Part shown: piece after piece, positions 1 through 11,111 of the stretch
How the letters are laid out: the number at the start of each line of letters is the position of its first letter
Position numbering within the stretch: position 1 is the first letter of the stretch
Assembly (NCBI GenBank): GCA_033557465.1
Contig: CM066043.1
Coordinates: forward strand, 82,180,662 to 82,244,661
Length of the DNA: 64,000 nt
Direction of reading: 5' to 3'
Source of the DNA: Ichthyophis bannanicus
Taxonomy: Eukaryota; Chordata; Amphibia; Gymnophiona; Ichthyophiidae
The notes under the pieces: model-generated
What the model was told of the DNA's origin: nothing
What the model saw: the letters and a program-made list of their open reading frames with translations, nothing else
Databases searched by the model: none
Made by a program: the position numbers and the translations under genes

Positions 1-960
1 CTGCTTTTTAACATCTTCATAAATGACCTGAAAATGGGAATAATAAGCAAGGTGATGATACAAAATTATTTAAAGTTGTTAAAACACAAGAGGAACTGAA
101 AAATTGCCAGAGGATCTTGATAAATTGGAAGACTGGATGTTCAAATGGTAGATGAAATTTAATGTTGACAAGTGCAAAGTTATGCATCTAGGAAAGAACA
201 ACCGAAACTATGGTTACACGTTGTAAGGTTCCACATTAGTAATCACCACCCAGGAAAAAGATTTAGGCGTCATTGTGGATAACATGTTGAAACCCTCCAC
301 ACAGTGTGCAGCGGTGGCCAAGAGAGCAAATAGAATGCTAGGTATCATAAGGAAAGGAATGGAGAATAAAACAAAGGATATTATAATACCTCTGTATCGT
401 TCCATGTTGCGACTGCACCTTTAACATTGTGTGCAATTCTGGTCGCCATATCTTAAAAAGGATAAAGCGGAATTAGAAAAGATACAGAGAAGAGCCACCA
501 AAATGGTAAAGGGGATGGAAGAATACTCCTATGAGGAAAGGCTTAAAAGATTAGGGCTCTTCAACTTGGAAAAGAGACAGCTGAGGGGCAATATGATAGA
601 GATCTATAAATTAATTAATAGAGTTGAACAGGTACAAGAAGATCAGTTGTTTACGCCATCAAAATGTAGAAAGACTAGGGGACATGCAATGAAGCTACAA
701 TGTAACCCATTTAAGAGGCTGTAGTAAAAGCTGTTAGTGTAGTTGGGTAAAAAATGGTTTGGACAAGTTCCTGAAGGAAAGAACCATAAACCCTTATTAA
801 AGAGGGCCTGGGAAATCCACTGCTTACCCCAGGACAAGCATTATGGAACCTGACAGGAACTTATGATCTGGATTGCCCACTGTTGGAAACAGGATACTGG
901 ACTTGATGGAACTTGGTCTGACCCAGAATGGCATTTCTTATTTTCTTAATTTCTTAAGGT
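1..960 (+). mobile_element. CR1 LINE 3' part, degenerate
   Basis: The translation keeps the C-terminal reverse transcriptase region of CR1 elements, for example the stretch around 431-724 with [13 protein letters not shown] and QRRATKMVKG. It matches other copies in this window at 7592-8328, 32805-33964 and 58540-59605. Stops and small deletions break the frame in many places. The 3' end is a decayed CR1-type tail with TTCTTA-like units near 940-955. The 5' side runs off the window edge. CR1 proteins copy their own RNA at a nick in chromosomal DNA; this copy cannot be active. Confidence 0.9.
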
Positions 961-1200
961 GCAACAAACAATTAAAAAAACATAATATCAAACAACATAA
1001 GTTAAAAAAATATATAAGATCTAACCACAACCAAAAGCACCTCCCCATGAGACTAATGATTAATAATACCCACTCCCTCTCCAGAGCATATTTAAGGGAA
1101 CAGGTCAAATTTCAGTCCCTTCTTAGAAGAAAGACGAGCTGGTGGCCTCTCTGAGAAAGCATTCCATGACTTGGCATTCCATACTAGACAGATTGGATGG
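961..1200. other. AT-rich stretch, nothing recognised
   Basis: No repeat family or coding signal that I recognise. The short open frame here (873-1154) has lysine- and asparagine-rich composition typical of AT-rich noncoding DNA. Confidence 0.4.
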
Positions 1201-1204
1201 GCCA

Positions 1205-1400
1205 TGTTTATTTTATTTTATTTATTTAACTATTTCTTTTATACCGCCCCTTCCAGAGATCAAGGGCGGTTTACATATAACAGGTTAACAGTCTTGTACA
1301 CAGTTTGTATACATTTTACATAGAACAATAGAATTCAACTATTTACATTGAACAGTAATATAAACTTTGTAGGTATTAAAACAAACACATCTAACTTTTT
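1205..1400 (-). mobile_element. L2-type LINE or SINE 3' tail fragment
   Basis: On the plus strand this begins with TTTATTTTATTTATTTAA followed by TATACCGCCCC and GGGCGGTTTACAT. Read on the minus strand it is the ATGTAAACCGCCC...GGTATAAAA...AAATAAATAAA ending shared by L2 elements in this window (24449-24540, 51815-51884). Only the tail is present, so LINE and SINE origins cannot be separated. Confidence 0.65.
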
Positions 1401-1496
1401 ACAAATGTATATTTACAGTGTGTGGTGTGTGTGTTGTGTGGGTCAGATATTGGTGTAGGTGTTGGAATTTAGTTCCTTTTTATGTCGTCTTGGGGC

Positions 1497-1546
1497 GTGT
1501 GTGTGGAGGGGGGGCAGGCTTGTGTGTGTGGAGGGGGGGCAGGCTT
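1497..1546. repeat. 25-bp tandem duplication, GT/G-rich
   Basis: The unit GTGTGTGTGGAGGGGGGGC plus AGGCTT occurs twice head to tail, at 1497-1521 and 1522-1546, with no mismatch. It lies in a GT-rich stretch starting near 1418. The region 1560-1740 beyond it shows nothing recognisable. Confidence 0.8.
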
Positions 1547-1794
1547 GTTAATCTTTATCTGCTATCATTTGTATGTTACTGGCTTAACCCAGCTCCCCTG
1601 GAGGCACACATCTGACACTTCCCCCATCTGCTCAGTTCCTGTGGTTGACAGGAGGAAGAATGCTTAACAGCATGCCTGCTTCCACTGCACGGGTCGGTAT
1701 TGGTATGAGCCAGCAGGTTATAGAATCCTGTGATTCATACCACAAAATGGACCCTGTGCAGAAGAGGAAATAGTGATATTAAGTGCTCCCTTCC

Positions 1795-2200
1795 TGCCAT
1801 TACTACTACTACTACTGATCATTTGAATAGTGCTGCAAGGTGCACGCAGCATTGTACAGAAACATGTAAGAGACGGTCCCTGCTCATCAGAGCTTACAAT
1901 CTAGGCAAGATGGACAACACATCAGCTGGGGACTAGGATATGCCTAGGGGAATGGTAAAGGAACACATAGTTGGAGAGCAGGAGACTATGTGGAGCAAGA
2001 TCCAAAAGCAGTGTTGAAGAGGTAAGTTTTTAGGCTGGATTTGAAAAGGGCCAGAGATGGAGCCTGACGAACCAACTCAGGTAGTTTGCTCCAGGCATAA
2101 AAAGCAGCAAGGTGAAAAGATCAGTCTGGAGTTGGCAGTGGAAAAGAAGGGCACGGATAGAAGTGATTTGCCAGAAGAGCAAAGCTCCCGAAGAGGGATG
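1795..2200 (-). mobile_element. L2-clade LINE 3' end, first part (split by RTE)
   Basis: On the minus strand this reads as a LINE reverse transcriptase C-terminus (a leucine-rich stretch ending in a LKTYLF-like motif), then a 3' UTR with GCCTAGATTGTAAGCTCTG and a tail of AGTAGTAG units. The same family occurs on the plus strand at 57420-58512, where the order is the same but a hAT interrupts it. The uninterrupted copy here keeps a single CTGGGGAC at 1926-1933, which is the empty site of that hAT insertion. Calling it L2 rather than another Jockey-superfamily clade rests on the C-terminal motif. Confidence 0.7.
2190..2200. repeat. Target-site duplication of RTE insertion, left copy
   Basis: GAAGAGGGATG here and again at 4246-4256 flank the RTE element exactly. 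Confidence 0.85.
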
Positions 2201-4245
2201 TTGTTGTTGTTGTTAAGTGCCGTCGAGTTGGAGTCGACTCATGGCGACCCTCTGGATAGCTATCCTAAATTGTGTACGGTCTTGAGTCAGGCGGCTCATT
2301 GTTGACAGACTGGTACCCGTAGTTGCTGTTATTGTATCGAGCCATCTCATTGCTGGCCTTCCTCTTTTGCGTTTACCTTCTATCTTGCCACGCATGATGT
2401 CTTTCTCTAATGATCTCTCTCTTCGCATGATGTGTCCAAAGTATGAAAGTCGAAGTCTTGTCATCTGAGCTTCTAAAGAAAGCTTAGGTTTGATCTCCTC
2501 TAGTACCGACTGGTTTGTTCTTTGGGCAGTCCATGGTATACACAGTATTCACCACCAGCACCATAATTCAAAGGCATCAATTTTCTTCCTGTCTATCTTT
2601 TTCACTGTACAGCTTTCACATCCATATGATGTTATTGAAAATACCATGGCTTGAACAAGTCGAATCTTTGTATGGAGAGAGACATCTCTGCTCTTGAGAA
2701 TCTTATCTAGGTCTTTCATAGCCATTCTGCCAAGAGCAATGCATCGTCCGATTTCTTGACTGCTTGTTGCTTCTTTATTGATAGTTGATCCAAGTAGGTT
2801 AAAGTTGTTCACAATTTCAATTTCTTCTCCTTCAACGATGAACCTGTTGATTATGCCAGTTGTCATGATCTTTGTCTTCTTTACATTAAGGTGCAGGCCC
2901 ATTTTGAGACTATGTTCTTTGATTGTGAGAAGCAAATGTTTCAGATCATCTTCTCTTTCAGCCAGTAATGTGGTATCATCAGCATAGCGAAGGTTGTTGA
3001 TGAGTCTTCCAATCTTCACACCTCTGTTGTCTTCATACAATCCTGCTTCTCTGATGATTTGTTCTGCATATAAATTAAACAGGTAGGGGGAAAGTATGCA
3101 GCCTTGTCTTACACCTTTGCTTATTTTAAACCATTCTGTTTCTCCTTGATCCGTTCGAACTGTTGCTTCTTGATCAATGTACAGATTGTGCAAGAGTACC
3201 ATCAGGTGCTCTGGTATACCCATGCTTCTTAATGTGCCCAGAGTTTTTAATGGTTTACACAGTCAAAAGCCTTGCTATAGTCGATAAAGCACAAATAGAT
3301 ATCCTTTTGGTATTCTTTAGTCTTTTCAAGGATCCATCTCACATCCGCAATGATGTCTCTCGTTCCTCGCCCTTTCCTGAACCTTCTTGCACTTCAGGTA
3401 GTTCTTGTTCCAGGTATGGTTGTAGTCTCTTTTGAATAATCTTCAGTAGAATCTTGCTGGCACGTGGGATCAGAACGATTGTGCGATAATTTCCACAGTC
3501 AGTTGGATCACTTTTCTTTAGTATTTTTATAAACACGGACCTTTTCCAGTCAGTTGGCCAGGATGTTGTCTTCCATATTTCTTGGCAGAGCCTTGTAAGT
3601 ACGGTAACAGCTGCATCAGATTGCTGTAATACCTCTATGGGAATGCTATCAATGCCTGGTACTTTGTTCTTTGATAAGGCTTTCAATGCTGCTTCAACTT
3701 CTTCTTTCATCACCAATGGTTCCCGATCATAAGGTACAGGTTGAAACGACTGTTGGTCCACTTGATCTTTATCATATAAAAACTCTGTATATTCCTTCCA
3801 TCTTTTCTTGATCTTCTCAGCATCATTCAACATAGAACCTTGAGCATCTTGTAACATTCCAATTCGAGGCTGGAACTTTTTTTTTTATCTCTCGTAGCTT
3901 TAGGAAAGCCGATCTTGTTCTTCCTCTAATAGTTTCTGCTTCTATTTCCTTGCATGCATCGTTGTAGTACTTTTCCTTGTCCTGTCTTGCTGCACGTTGG
4001 AAATCTCTGTTGAGTTCTGTTATTGTCTTTCTTTCTCCTCTGGCTTTAGCTTCTCTGCGTTTCTGGGCAATTTTCAGAGTTTCTTCCATCATCCATTTTG
4101 GCAGTTTTTGTTTTTTCACCTTTTGTAGAGACTTTGCTTTCTTCCAACACAACCATCTTGATGTCATTCCATAACTCTTCTGGAGCTCTGTCATTTGTAT
4201 CTAAAGCAGCAAATTGATTTTGCAGGCAGTCTTTAAATTCCAGTG
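2201..4245 (-). mobile_element. RTE (BovB-type) LINE, 5'-truncated
   Basis: Several minus-strand segments match the RTE/BovB protein in order. 3823-4194 is the linker between endonuclease and RT (QKRREAKARGE). 3339-3857 is the RT start, with WKTTSWPTDWKRSVFI. 2549-3223 holds GVRQGCILSPYLFNLYAE and the catalytic LRYADDTTLL. 2213-2464 holds the C-terminus (GHIMRRERSLEKDIMRGKIE). Frameshifts separate the pieces, notably near 3223-3435. The 3' end is GTCGCCATGAGTCGACTC, GGCACTTAA and an AAC-repeat tail, seen as TTGTTGTTGTTGTT at 2201-2214. An 11-bp TSD flanks it, so this is a true retrotransposition event truncated at the 5' end. It is not active. Confidence 0.92.
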
Positions 4246-4256
4246 GAAGAGGGATG
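4246..4256. repeat. Target-site duplication of RTE insertion, right copy
   Basis: Second copy of GAAGAGGGATG. Confidence 0.85.
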
Positions 4257-4530
4257 TAGGGAGAGATAAGAGAGGAAAGGTAGGGAGGAGCAGCAGAATG
4301 AATGCACTTATAGGTCAGTAGAAGTCTGAATTTGATAAGGAAACAGATAAGGAGCTAATGAAGTGACTTGAGAAGAGGGGTTACTTGACGATAGCAAGAC
4401 TGGTAGAAGATTGACTGCAGAGCTTAATTTTGAACAGACTGAAGGGGAGAGAGATGACTCACAAGGGGCCATTGGGACCGAATGCTGGGTAAGTGCTGTG
4501 GGAAGGCTTCCTGGAGTGAGGGATTTAAAT
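4257..4530 (-). mobile_element. L2-clade LINE, second part after RTE insertion
   Basis: This continues the repeat from 1795-2200: removing the RTE and one TSD copy joins the two parts. The sequence (TAGGGAGAGATAAGAGAGG, then AATGCACTTATAGGTCAGTA) is the antisense of the RT region of the same LINE. Open frames here are spurious. Confidence 0.6.
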
Positions 4531-4639
4531 TATTTGCACAGACTTTTGCAGCACCAGAATCTCAGTGTTCTATGCAATTGCCTAATTCACCTAATAGAAA
4601 CGTTGGGTCTACATCAAATAACTAACAGGCCGATGCAGA

Positions 4640-5190
4640 AAGTGGATGCTGAAGTTGTGTGCTATTAGCTTTTTAAGCCTGTTTACAGCACACCAATAGT
4701 GCACAACTTCAGCACGGCTATGCAGAAAGGGGCTCATATGCAAATGAGCCACGCATTAAACTGTGAGAGCAATCCAAACACACGCATAGCCCCGACAGGA
4801 TTTTGATGGCATCGGGAGCAATTGAGGCATCGAGAAAAGCCCCCGATGCCATCAAAATATTGTTGGGTGTTGGTATCCCAACAGAAAATTAATCCCTGGA
4901 GGTCTAGCAGCCCCAGAACCCCCCAGCCCACTTAAAAAAATAACCTAGTGGACTAGCAGCCTCAGAACACCCCCCCACCCCACTTTAAAAAAACAAACCT
5001 GGTGGTCTAGTGGCCCCAGAACCTCCTCCTGGTATCTTTCAAAGAGGGAGCGCAGCCTACGTGCTCCTGCTTTCAGTTTGCTATCTTGGAAAATGGCACT
5101 GCCTGACCCCATGGGATGCGCTGGGTGAAGTCAGACTGCCAGAATGCACCGTACAGGGCCAGGCACTGCCATTTTCCAAGATGGTGGACT
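4640..5190. repeat. Unidentified interspersed repeat with tandem units and hairpin
   Basis: Three imperfect tandem units of about 50 bp lie around 4895-5035, each with a G-CTAG-GCC core, a CAGAAC motif and a C-run with TTAAAAAAA. Further right, 5083-5105 and 5160-5182 are inverted copies (ATCTTGGAAAATGGCA with one mismatch over 23 bp). The whole may be a non-autonomous DNA transposon, but I could not define termini. Confidence 0.45.
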
Positions 5191-6295
5191 GCGGGCAGGA
5201 GTACATACACTTAAACATATGTACACTTAAAGCTTGTTTCACACACGATTCATGGACACACCCTTTCATCAAATGTCAGTCTCATACACAATATATAGAA
5301 AAATAGATATACTCAGCATCAACTTCAAACGTATGCATGTAGATTCAGTTTGTCACATGCATGCATACGGCCTTATAGAAAGCAATCCTGAAAAATCTGG
5401 GGTTTGCTATTATAATTGTCAAAGTATTTAACAACGAGCCCTGTCACCAGTAGAATAAAGGCCAACAAATTCTCCCATCCATATCATTTACTAAATAACC
5501 CTATTAAATTACTAAATAAATTGTTTTTTGTGTTGGACCAGTTATTATGAAGCCGATGCTTCCTGTCACAAACTATTCCTTTCCTCTGGGTGTGAAAATA
5601 CTTATGTGCACAACTTGTTTTTATCCAGCAATTTCTAATGCTTACTTTAAAACAATATGCTTATCCTCCATGGGGCACTGCCTTGACATGATGGAGGGAT
5701 TGTGTGCTCTGAAGATGCTAGGAGCAATGCTGGTGGTAGTTTAACTACCAGTAGGGTCACCTATGCTAGACAGGTCTTAGTTGAAGAGACAGACTATATG
5801 TTCCCCAACAACAGGACCAAGATGGTATTTGAAAGGGAAATGAGTGTATGCTGAGCTCCATGTTGTCCTGCTTCTGCCAGTTCTGTGGTTTTCTTGTTCC
5901 AGTAATGAGGAAGAGGAATGGGAAGAATCGAGCTCACCCTTCTGAACCTGTTGTGTCTTCCAAGAAAGTACAAGCAACATCGGAAGTGTGGGTTTTGCGT
6001 CCTTTCACAGTTTCCAGTGGCTTTTGACTGCTCTGTGCATTTGGCTGTAGAGTGGAGCATCAAGGAGACCTTTTATATCCCTTAAGTAAGAACAGCCCTC
6101 CCCCCCTCCCCACTGAAACCCTGTAGAGATTTCTCTAGTAGATGGAACACCGTACAGGGAGGATCCAGTGCTTGAAGAGATGGTGACTTGTAGGAGCTCC
6201 CATTATCATTGTCCTTTCCCAAGGAGAAGGGTTTAGTGGCATGAGCTGGACATTTTGAAGGTATCGAGCAGGGGTACCAGTGAGAGAAGAGAGTG
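5191..6295. other. No recognisable gene or repeat
   Basis: About 1.1 kb with only short open frames in conflicting frames. Nothing resembles a conserved protein or a family elsewhere in the window. Confidence 0.35.
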
Positions 6296-6303
6296 GTTGC
6301 TAC
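6296..6303. repeat. 8-bp TSD of hAT-like element, left copy
   Basis: GTTGCTAC, repeated exactly at 9604-9611. Confidence 0.85.
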
Positions 6304-6469
6304 CTGGGGCGGTCCAAGGGTGATGCAGGGCCTCATTTGCATAGCCACTGGACCTCATTTGCATACATTTAATGTATTTATTTTAAAATGTATATGTTGC
6401 TCATCTAAACTTTTAGGCGGCTTTCAAAGGACTCCTTCAAAAGCCTCCTTTTTCTCCTGGCAATGGATT

Positions 6470-6600
6470 TAGAGGCATGTTTACTAAATATTAATGTGTG
6501 TTAAGTGCCACTGCGCCATTAGAAATAAATGGGTGTTTCTGCACTTAACACACATTAACATTTGTGAATGCGCATTAACTTTTAGTAAACATGCCTCTTA
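6470..6600. mobile_element. Palindromic MITE-like segment inside hAT copy A
   Basis: GAGGCATGTTTACTAA near 6472 and TTAGTAAACATGCCTC near 6583-6598 are inverted copies enclosing a self-complementary middle (TTAATGTGTGTTAAGTGC / GCACTTAACACACATTAA). Copy B at the matching place (about 30168-30200) has only one arm-like stretch, so this may be a separate short insertion or an expanded subterminal repeat. Confidence 0.55.
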
Positions 6601-7591
6601 ATGAATGTCTGAATACCATTTGCTTGAGCAGTGAGGATAAACAAAGACAACCAGATTTTTACATTACTATACTCCAGTGCCAATTACAAGGCACTTTAGG
6701 AAGTACCCTGCACATTTAGAACCCATCCAAAAGAAAACACTCAGAGGCAAATCGCAAAAAGATCAATTTCAAAAAGATCACCCCGTGATGCAGATAACTC
6801 ATAGAGAAAACTTTTTTGTCGGATAAAGTCAGGAGAGGAAGAAATTGCTCTTGAATGACTACAACATCCTTTTATTCGATTAAGGTGCTAAAAGAACACC
6901 AGCAAACTTATCTGATAGCCCATGGTATACAGGTCCGGCTTCAGCAACAAGAAGTCCTTCTTGGAACCCCCACACCCGACATGTACATTTCAAGCCAGCT
7001 CAAGGCTCTGCTTCAGGTGCAGCAGGACAATCTCTCTCATTCCAAATGAATGACTAAATTGGACACTGTATCGTAACAGCACTACCAGGACTGACAAAGC
7101 ACTAAACTCTACCTATCAAAAGGCAACACTGCAAATATTAAACCAATACATCTCAGAGAATACCAATACATCTCCTACTGGGGAAAGAGAACAAGTGGGA
7201 CTGTCACATAGAAACTACATGAACAGAATACTGCAGCTCAGTTACACATGCACCAAAGAACAAGGGATCACAATTTAGAAATAGGAAGACAATAATTAAA
7301 TTGGGAACCCCAAAAGCCAAACTTGGAGTGTACAACACTGGAGAAATAAAGCTATAAATTAATTTCCTCTTGTACTAAAAAAATGCAAAGATGTTAGCGA
7401 TGCACATTTCCCAGAGCTGACATATTCCAGTTAATAAATTCAAAATAAAGTAGTTTTGTTCTACTTATTGTTGTTTAGGCATTTTATTTTTCAGTTGCAA
7501 TTGCCCCGTTGCTTTCTTCGCGTCTTCTGCTAACTCTCCATTGTCTGCTGTCTATTTGTCCTTTCTTCTAGTTTTTTTCCATTCTGTGCCT

Positions 7592-8328
7592 ACATAAGAA
7601 CATAAGATATGCCATACTGGGTCAGACCAAGGTCCATCAAGCCCAGTATTCTGTTTCCAACAGTGGCCAATCTAGGTCACATGTACCTAGCAGTTTCCCC
7701 AAGAGACACAAGTTCCAAAATGCTTGTACTGGGTCAAGCATTGATATCTTCGGTCACTTCTTAATAATGGTTTATGGACCTTTCCTCCAGGAACTTGTCC
7801 AAACCTTTTTTAAACCCAGCTACACTAACAGCCTTTACTACATCCTCCGGTAACAAATTCCAGAGTTTGATTACACGTTGAGTGAAAAAATATTTTCTTT
7901 TATTAGTCTTAAATAGTTTACCCTGCAGCTTCATTGCATGTCCACTAGTCTTTCTATATTCTGATAAGGTAAACAATCGATCTACGTTTAACCGTTCCAC
8001 TCCGTTCATTAATTTATAGACTTCTATCATATCTCCCCTCAGCCGTCTCTTTTCCAGGTTAAAGAGCCCTAACCTTTTTAGCCTTTCTTCATAGGAGTAT
8101 CCTTCCATCCCCTTTACCATTTTGGTGGCTCTTCTCTGTACCTTTTCTAAAATCGCTATATCCTTTTTAAGATACGGCGACCAGAATTGCACACAGTATT
8201 CAAGGTGCGGTCTCACCATGGAACGATATAGAGGCATTATAATATCTTTTGTTTTATTTTCCATTCCTTTCCTTATCATACCTAGCATTCTATTTGCTCT
8301 CTTGGCCGCCGCTGCACACTGGGTTTTA
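7592..8328 (-). mobile_element. CR1 LINE 3' end inside hAT copy A
   Basis: The minus-strand frame 7761-8288 encodes 175 residues of the CR1 RT C-terminus ([19 protein letters not shown] through LDKFLEERS) with no stop, followed by a 3' UTR and a tail seen as CATAAGAACATAAG at 7592-7605. Comparison with hAT copy B (sequence before 29526) shows this segment is absent there, so it is an insertion. It is 5'-truncated, as is usual for CR1. Confidence 0.93.
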
Positions 8329-8348
8329 ACATCAGCTTTAACAAACTA

Positions 8349-8648
8349 TTTATTTATTTATTTATTTAGACAGTTTTGTATACCGCCTTATCCTTCAATC
8401 AAAGCGGTCACAACACAATTGGGGGATACATTTAACACGTGGGGATATGAGACACATACACCAATACTTACAGGGAACATGGGCAATGGAGGGTTAAGTG
8501 GCTTGCCCAAGACCACAAGGAGCATCTGTGGGACTAGAAACCCCAGTCCTTCCGGCCCAAGGTTGCTGTCCTCTAGTGGGATTTGAACCCCCGACCTTCT
8601 GGTCTGAAGTACCTTGCCCCAACCACTAGGCTACTCCTCCTCCTCCCT
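8349..8648 (-). mobile_element. tRNA-headed SINE with L2-like tail
   Basis: Read on the minus strand: a tRNA-like head with box A-like TAGCCTAGTGGTTGGGGCAAGG and box B-like GGGTTCAAATCCC, then CTTGGGCAAGCCACTTAACC (also found in MIR/CORE-type SINEs), then TGTGACCGCTTTGATTGAAGG and a TAAATAAATAAA tail. AAACTA flanks it at 8343-8348 and 8649-8654. hAT copy B lacks it. A near-identical copy lies at 14043-14336 in the opposite orientation. Confidence 0.9.
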
Positions 8649-8859
8649 AAACTAATCTTTCTCCTTCTGCTCTTTCCTCCATTTCTTTCTTTATTCCTTT
8701 TTTCATCCACTCATATTTCACCCCTCCTTCCTCAATCCCCACTTACTCTCCCAATACCCGGCCAATCGTAGATTTTTCTTCCCCAGCACAAAATATCTTT
8801 TCCCCTCTCCGTCCTCACTCCCCCAGCCCCATCCCCTTCTAGTCCTCCCACAACATCAG

Positions 8860-9235
8860 CTCCTTCTAGTTCCAGCCCCTTCCATCATCCGCTCCCTTCT
8901 AGTCCCATTCTCCCATTCCCCCGCATCAGCCCATTTCCAGTCCAAGCACCCCCCATAAGCCCATTTTCCATCCTATCCTAGCCTTCCCATTAGTCCATTT
9001 CAAGTCCTAGCCCCCCATCAGCCCATTTCCAGTCCAAGCCTCTCCAATCAGCCCATTTCCAGTCTTATCCTAGTCCCCCCATTAGCCCATTTCAAGTCCT
9101 AGCCCCTCATCAGCCCATTTCCAGTCCTATCCTAGCCCCCATCTGCTCATTTCCAGTCCAAGCACCCCGCCCAATCAGCCCATTTCCAGTCCTGAACTCC
9201 CCATCAGCCCATTTCCAGTCCTAGCCCCGCCCCCC
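8860..9235. repeat. C-rich minisatellite of hAT copy A
   Basis: Repeats of about 30-45 bp built from AGCCCATTTCCAGTCC and TAGCCCCCCATC. It is the complement of the larger G-rich array at 28330-29340 in copy B. Confidence 0.85.
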
Positions 9236-9327
9236 ATGAAGAGCCCTGTGCCTGCCTGACTGGCTTTAGAGGTTGCCGGGGAGGCCCGAAGCCCCGGCTC
9301 ACATCTGCACAACTGCCGGAGTAAAGA

Positions 9328-9467
9328 GTGGCATTTTCCTTCAGTCCAGCAGCTGTGTTCTCTTGCACCCCGCCAGCGTGAAACAAGAAATGCCCTTTAA
9401 CCTCCCGGTAATCAGCATGCTGGCGGGCTGCAAAAGAACACAGCTTCCAGAGTGAAGGAAAATGCCA
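9328..9467. repeat. Long inverted repeat near right end of hAT copy A
   Basis: Arms at about 9328-9378 and 9417-9467 are inverted and imperfect; both contain TGGCATTTTCCTTCA and a CCGCCAGC end. The spacer is about 40 bp. The sequence is unlike the palindrome in copy B. Confidence 0.75.
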
Positions 9468-9603
9468 GTCAGAGCCATGTGCGGGCTGGCCCTGCAAACA
9501 GTCAGGATGCACTCAATCAGACAGCATGAAGTTGGCACGAGGCCCCCTGAAGTGCTGGGCCCTGTGCAATCAATATTTTCGCACATGCGTTGGGCCGGCC
9601 CTG

Positions 9604-9611
9604 GTTGCTAC
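9604..9611. repeat. 8-bp TSD of hAT-like element, right copy
   Basis: GTTGCTAC, identical to 6296-6303. Confidence 0.85.
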
Positions 9612-10600
9612 TCTGGACTGCGGTGGCTGGTAAGACTGGCTGCTGTAATGCTGGATTCTATGGGATGCTATCCAGTACTTGGACTCTTCCTTCAAGAATG
9701 CAACTGAAAGCTTGCTGATCGAGTTGATAATTTCTCTGGTTTGTTGGACAGTCAGAAAGCAGCTCTGGGCAGCAAGACGAGACTGATGCAAGTTATTATA
9801 TAGCCCTGTCTTCAGGAGAAAAACGCTCCTTTAACTGTTAAGAGGGAACCCAAGTGGGAACACTGGATCTGAAAAGTTTTTTGGAGAGCCTGTTAGATAT
9901 AATGAATAGAAGAACTACTCTTTTTGGATACTTTATACTGGAATCTGACTGCATTATATCTTTACTTCTGATATATGAATAAACTGTTTTTAGAATCCCA
10001 AATATGTATAGTTTCTGAATTATTTAGGGTCAGCCAGCCCCAACACTATGAGTTCATATTCTAGAAACTAAACTCTGGGTGAGTACCTTGATTTTGAGAT
10101 TTCCTTGTCGATGTTTTGTTTTATATGGTGGGAAGTACTTTAACTTTCTGGACCCTAAACAGTCCATGGAGTTTTTCAAGGTCAGAGAGGAGACTACAGT
10201 TCTTGTAATGAGCATCGCTGAATTGTAGCGCATATCTGGCTGTTGCTGGTACTGTGAACACCTCTTAATATTTGGGATAAACACGATTTTCTGGTTTACA
10301 TTAATTTTTGGTCCAATATGGTGAGTTGATTTGGCAGTCTAAAATTTTGATTTTTTTAAAATGTAATATTGCTTGTTTCTTTTTTTCTTTATTTCTGTAT
10401 CGTTCAAGTTTTTTCTTTAGTGTTAATATTTACAATTTAATAAAGAAAACAAAAACCCCACTATCCTTATTGTACAATCACCATAAATTTATACTTATCT
10501 GCAGATATCATAGTTTTCTGTATATAACTGCGAATGCAGCACTGTATTTTGAACCAACTCTCATAACGAGTTCTGTGTTAGGGTAAGGTTCTCCATTCAC
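9612..10600. other. No recognisable gene or repeat
   Basis: AT-rich in its second half. No conserved coding signal; open frames are short and unmatched. Confidence 0.35.
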
Positions 10601-10604
10601 TGAG

Positions 10605-10800
10605 GGCCTGATATTCAAAGGGCATGTACATGGTTTACAGCCCAGTAAACCATGTAATTGCCTTAGGTGGGGATGTTCAATGGCACTTACATGGTTAGTG
10701 CTGTTGAATATCCCCGTCTATGTCCCCTATGCGCCCCGATGCTATCCGGTTAGCATCAGGGCATGTTGGGGGCTTTCCAAGGGCATCACTTTCTCAGTAG
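10605..10800. mobile_element. MITE-like repeat related to 20090-20560
   Basis: Contains GGCCTGATATTCAAAGG, TGGTTTACAGCCCAGTAAACC (a short hairpin) and GGTTAGCATCAGGGCATGTT. Similar words occur in 20090-20560 (TGGTTTACAGCTGTATAAA, GGTTAGCATCGGGCATGTT, ATATTCAGC). Termini were not defined. Confidence 0.5.
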
Positions 10801-10981
10801 ATGCCCAAAGCATACCTGAGACGCGCTTTTTGAGCTTTCAACTACTGGATCTTGTTACAATGTCCTGACTGCCGTTGGAATATATATGCAATTGCATCTT
10901 AATTGGCTGACTGCCGAAACTTGGCCAAGTCGGGTCTGTACCTTTGAAGGTTTTACAAAAGAAAAGGTTTCTTTGTTTTAA

Positions 10982-11111
10982 CCCTTTCGCGTCCACAACA
11001 GATTACATAACTTAAGGTACAATTAATAATTTTTTCGGAAATATAGAATCCGGTGAACAATTTGGGGGAAAATTTGAAGGTTGCCATATGGCAACAACAG
11101 CCATGAAAGGG
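10982..11111. mobile_element. piggyBac-type MITE, TTAA-flanked
   Basis: The 130-bp segment starts CCCTTTCGCG and ends CCATGAAAGGG, giving terminal inverted repeats CCCTTTC/GAAAGGG. It is flanked by TTAA at 10978-10981 and 11112-11115, the fixed target of piggyBac transposases. No coding capacity. Confidence 0.75.

Larger units (their letters stand above)
6304..9603 (-). mobile_element. Non-autonomous hAT-like element, copy A
   Basis: The element is a reverse-complement relative of 27813-30302. It starts CTGGGGCGGTCC (a decayed CAGGGGCGGCCC terminus) and ends GGGCCGGCCCTG, and a perfect 8-bp duplication flanks it; these are hAT hallmarks. Shared internal parts are the stretch around 7090-7450 (matching 29640-30180 inverted), the segment around 7500-7590 and 8649-8830 (matching 29340-29640), and a C-rich minisatellite at about 8860-9235. 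No transposase is coded. A CR1 (7592-8328) and a SINE (8349-8648) were inserted later, which explains the 3.3-kb length against 2.5 kb for copy B. A long imperfect palindrome lies near the right end. Confidence 0.88.
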
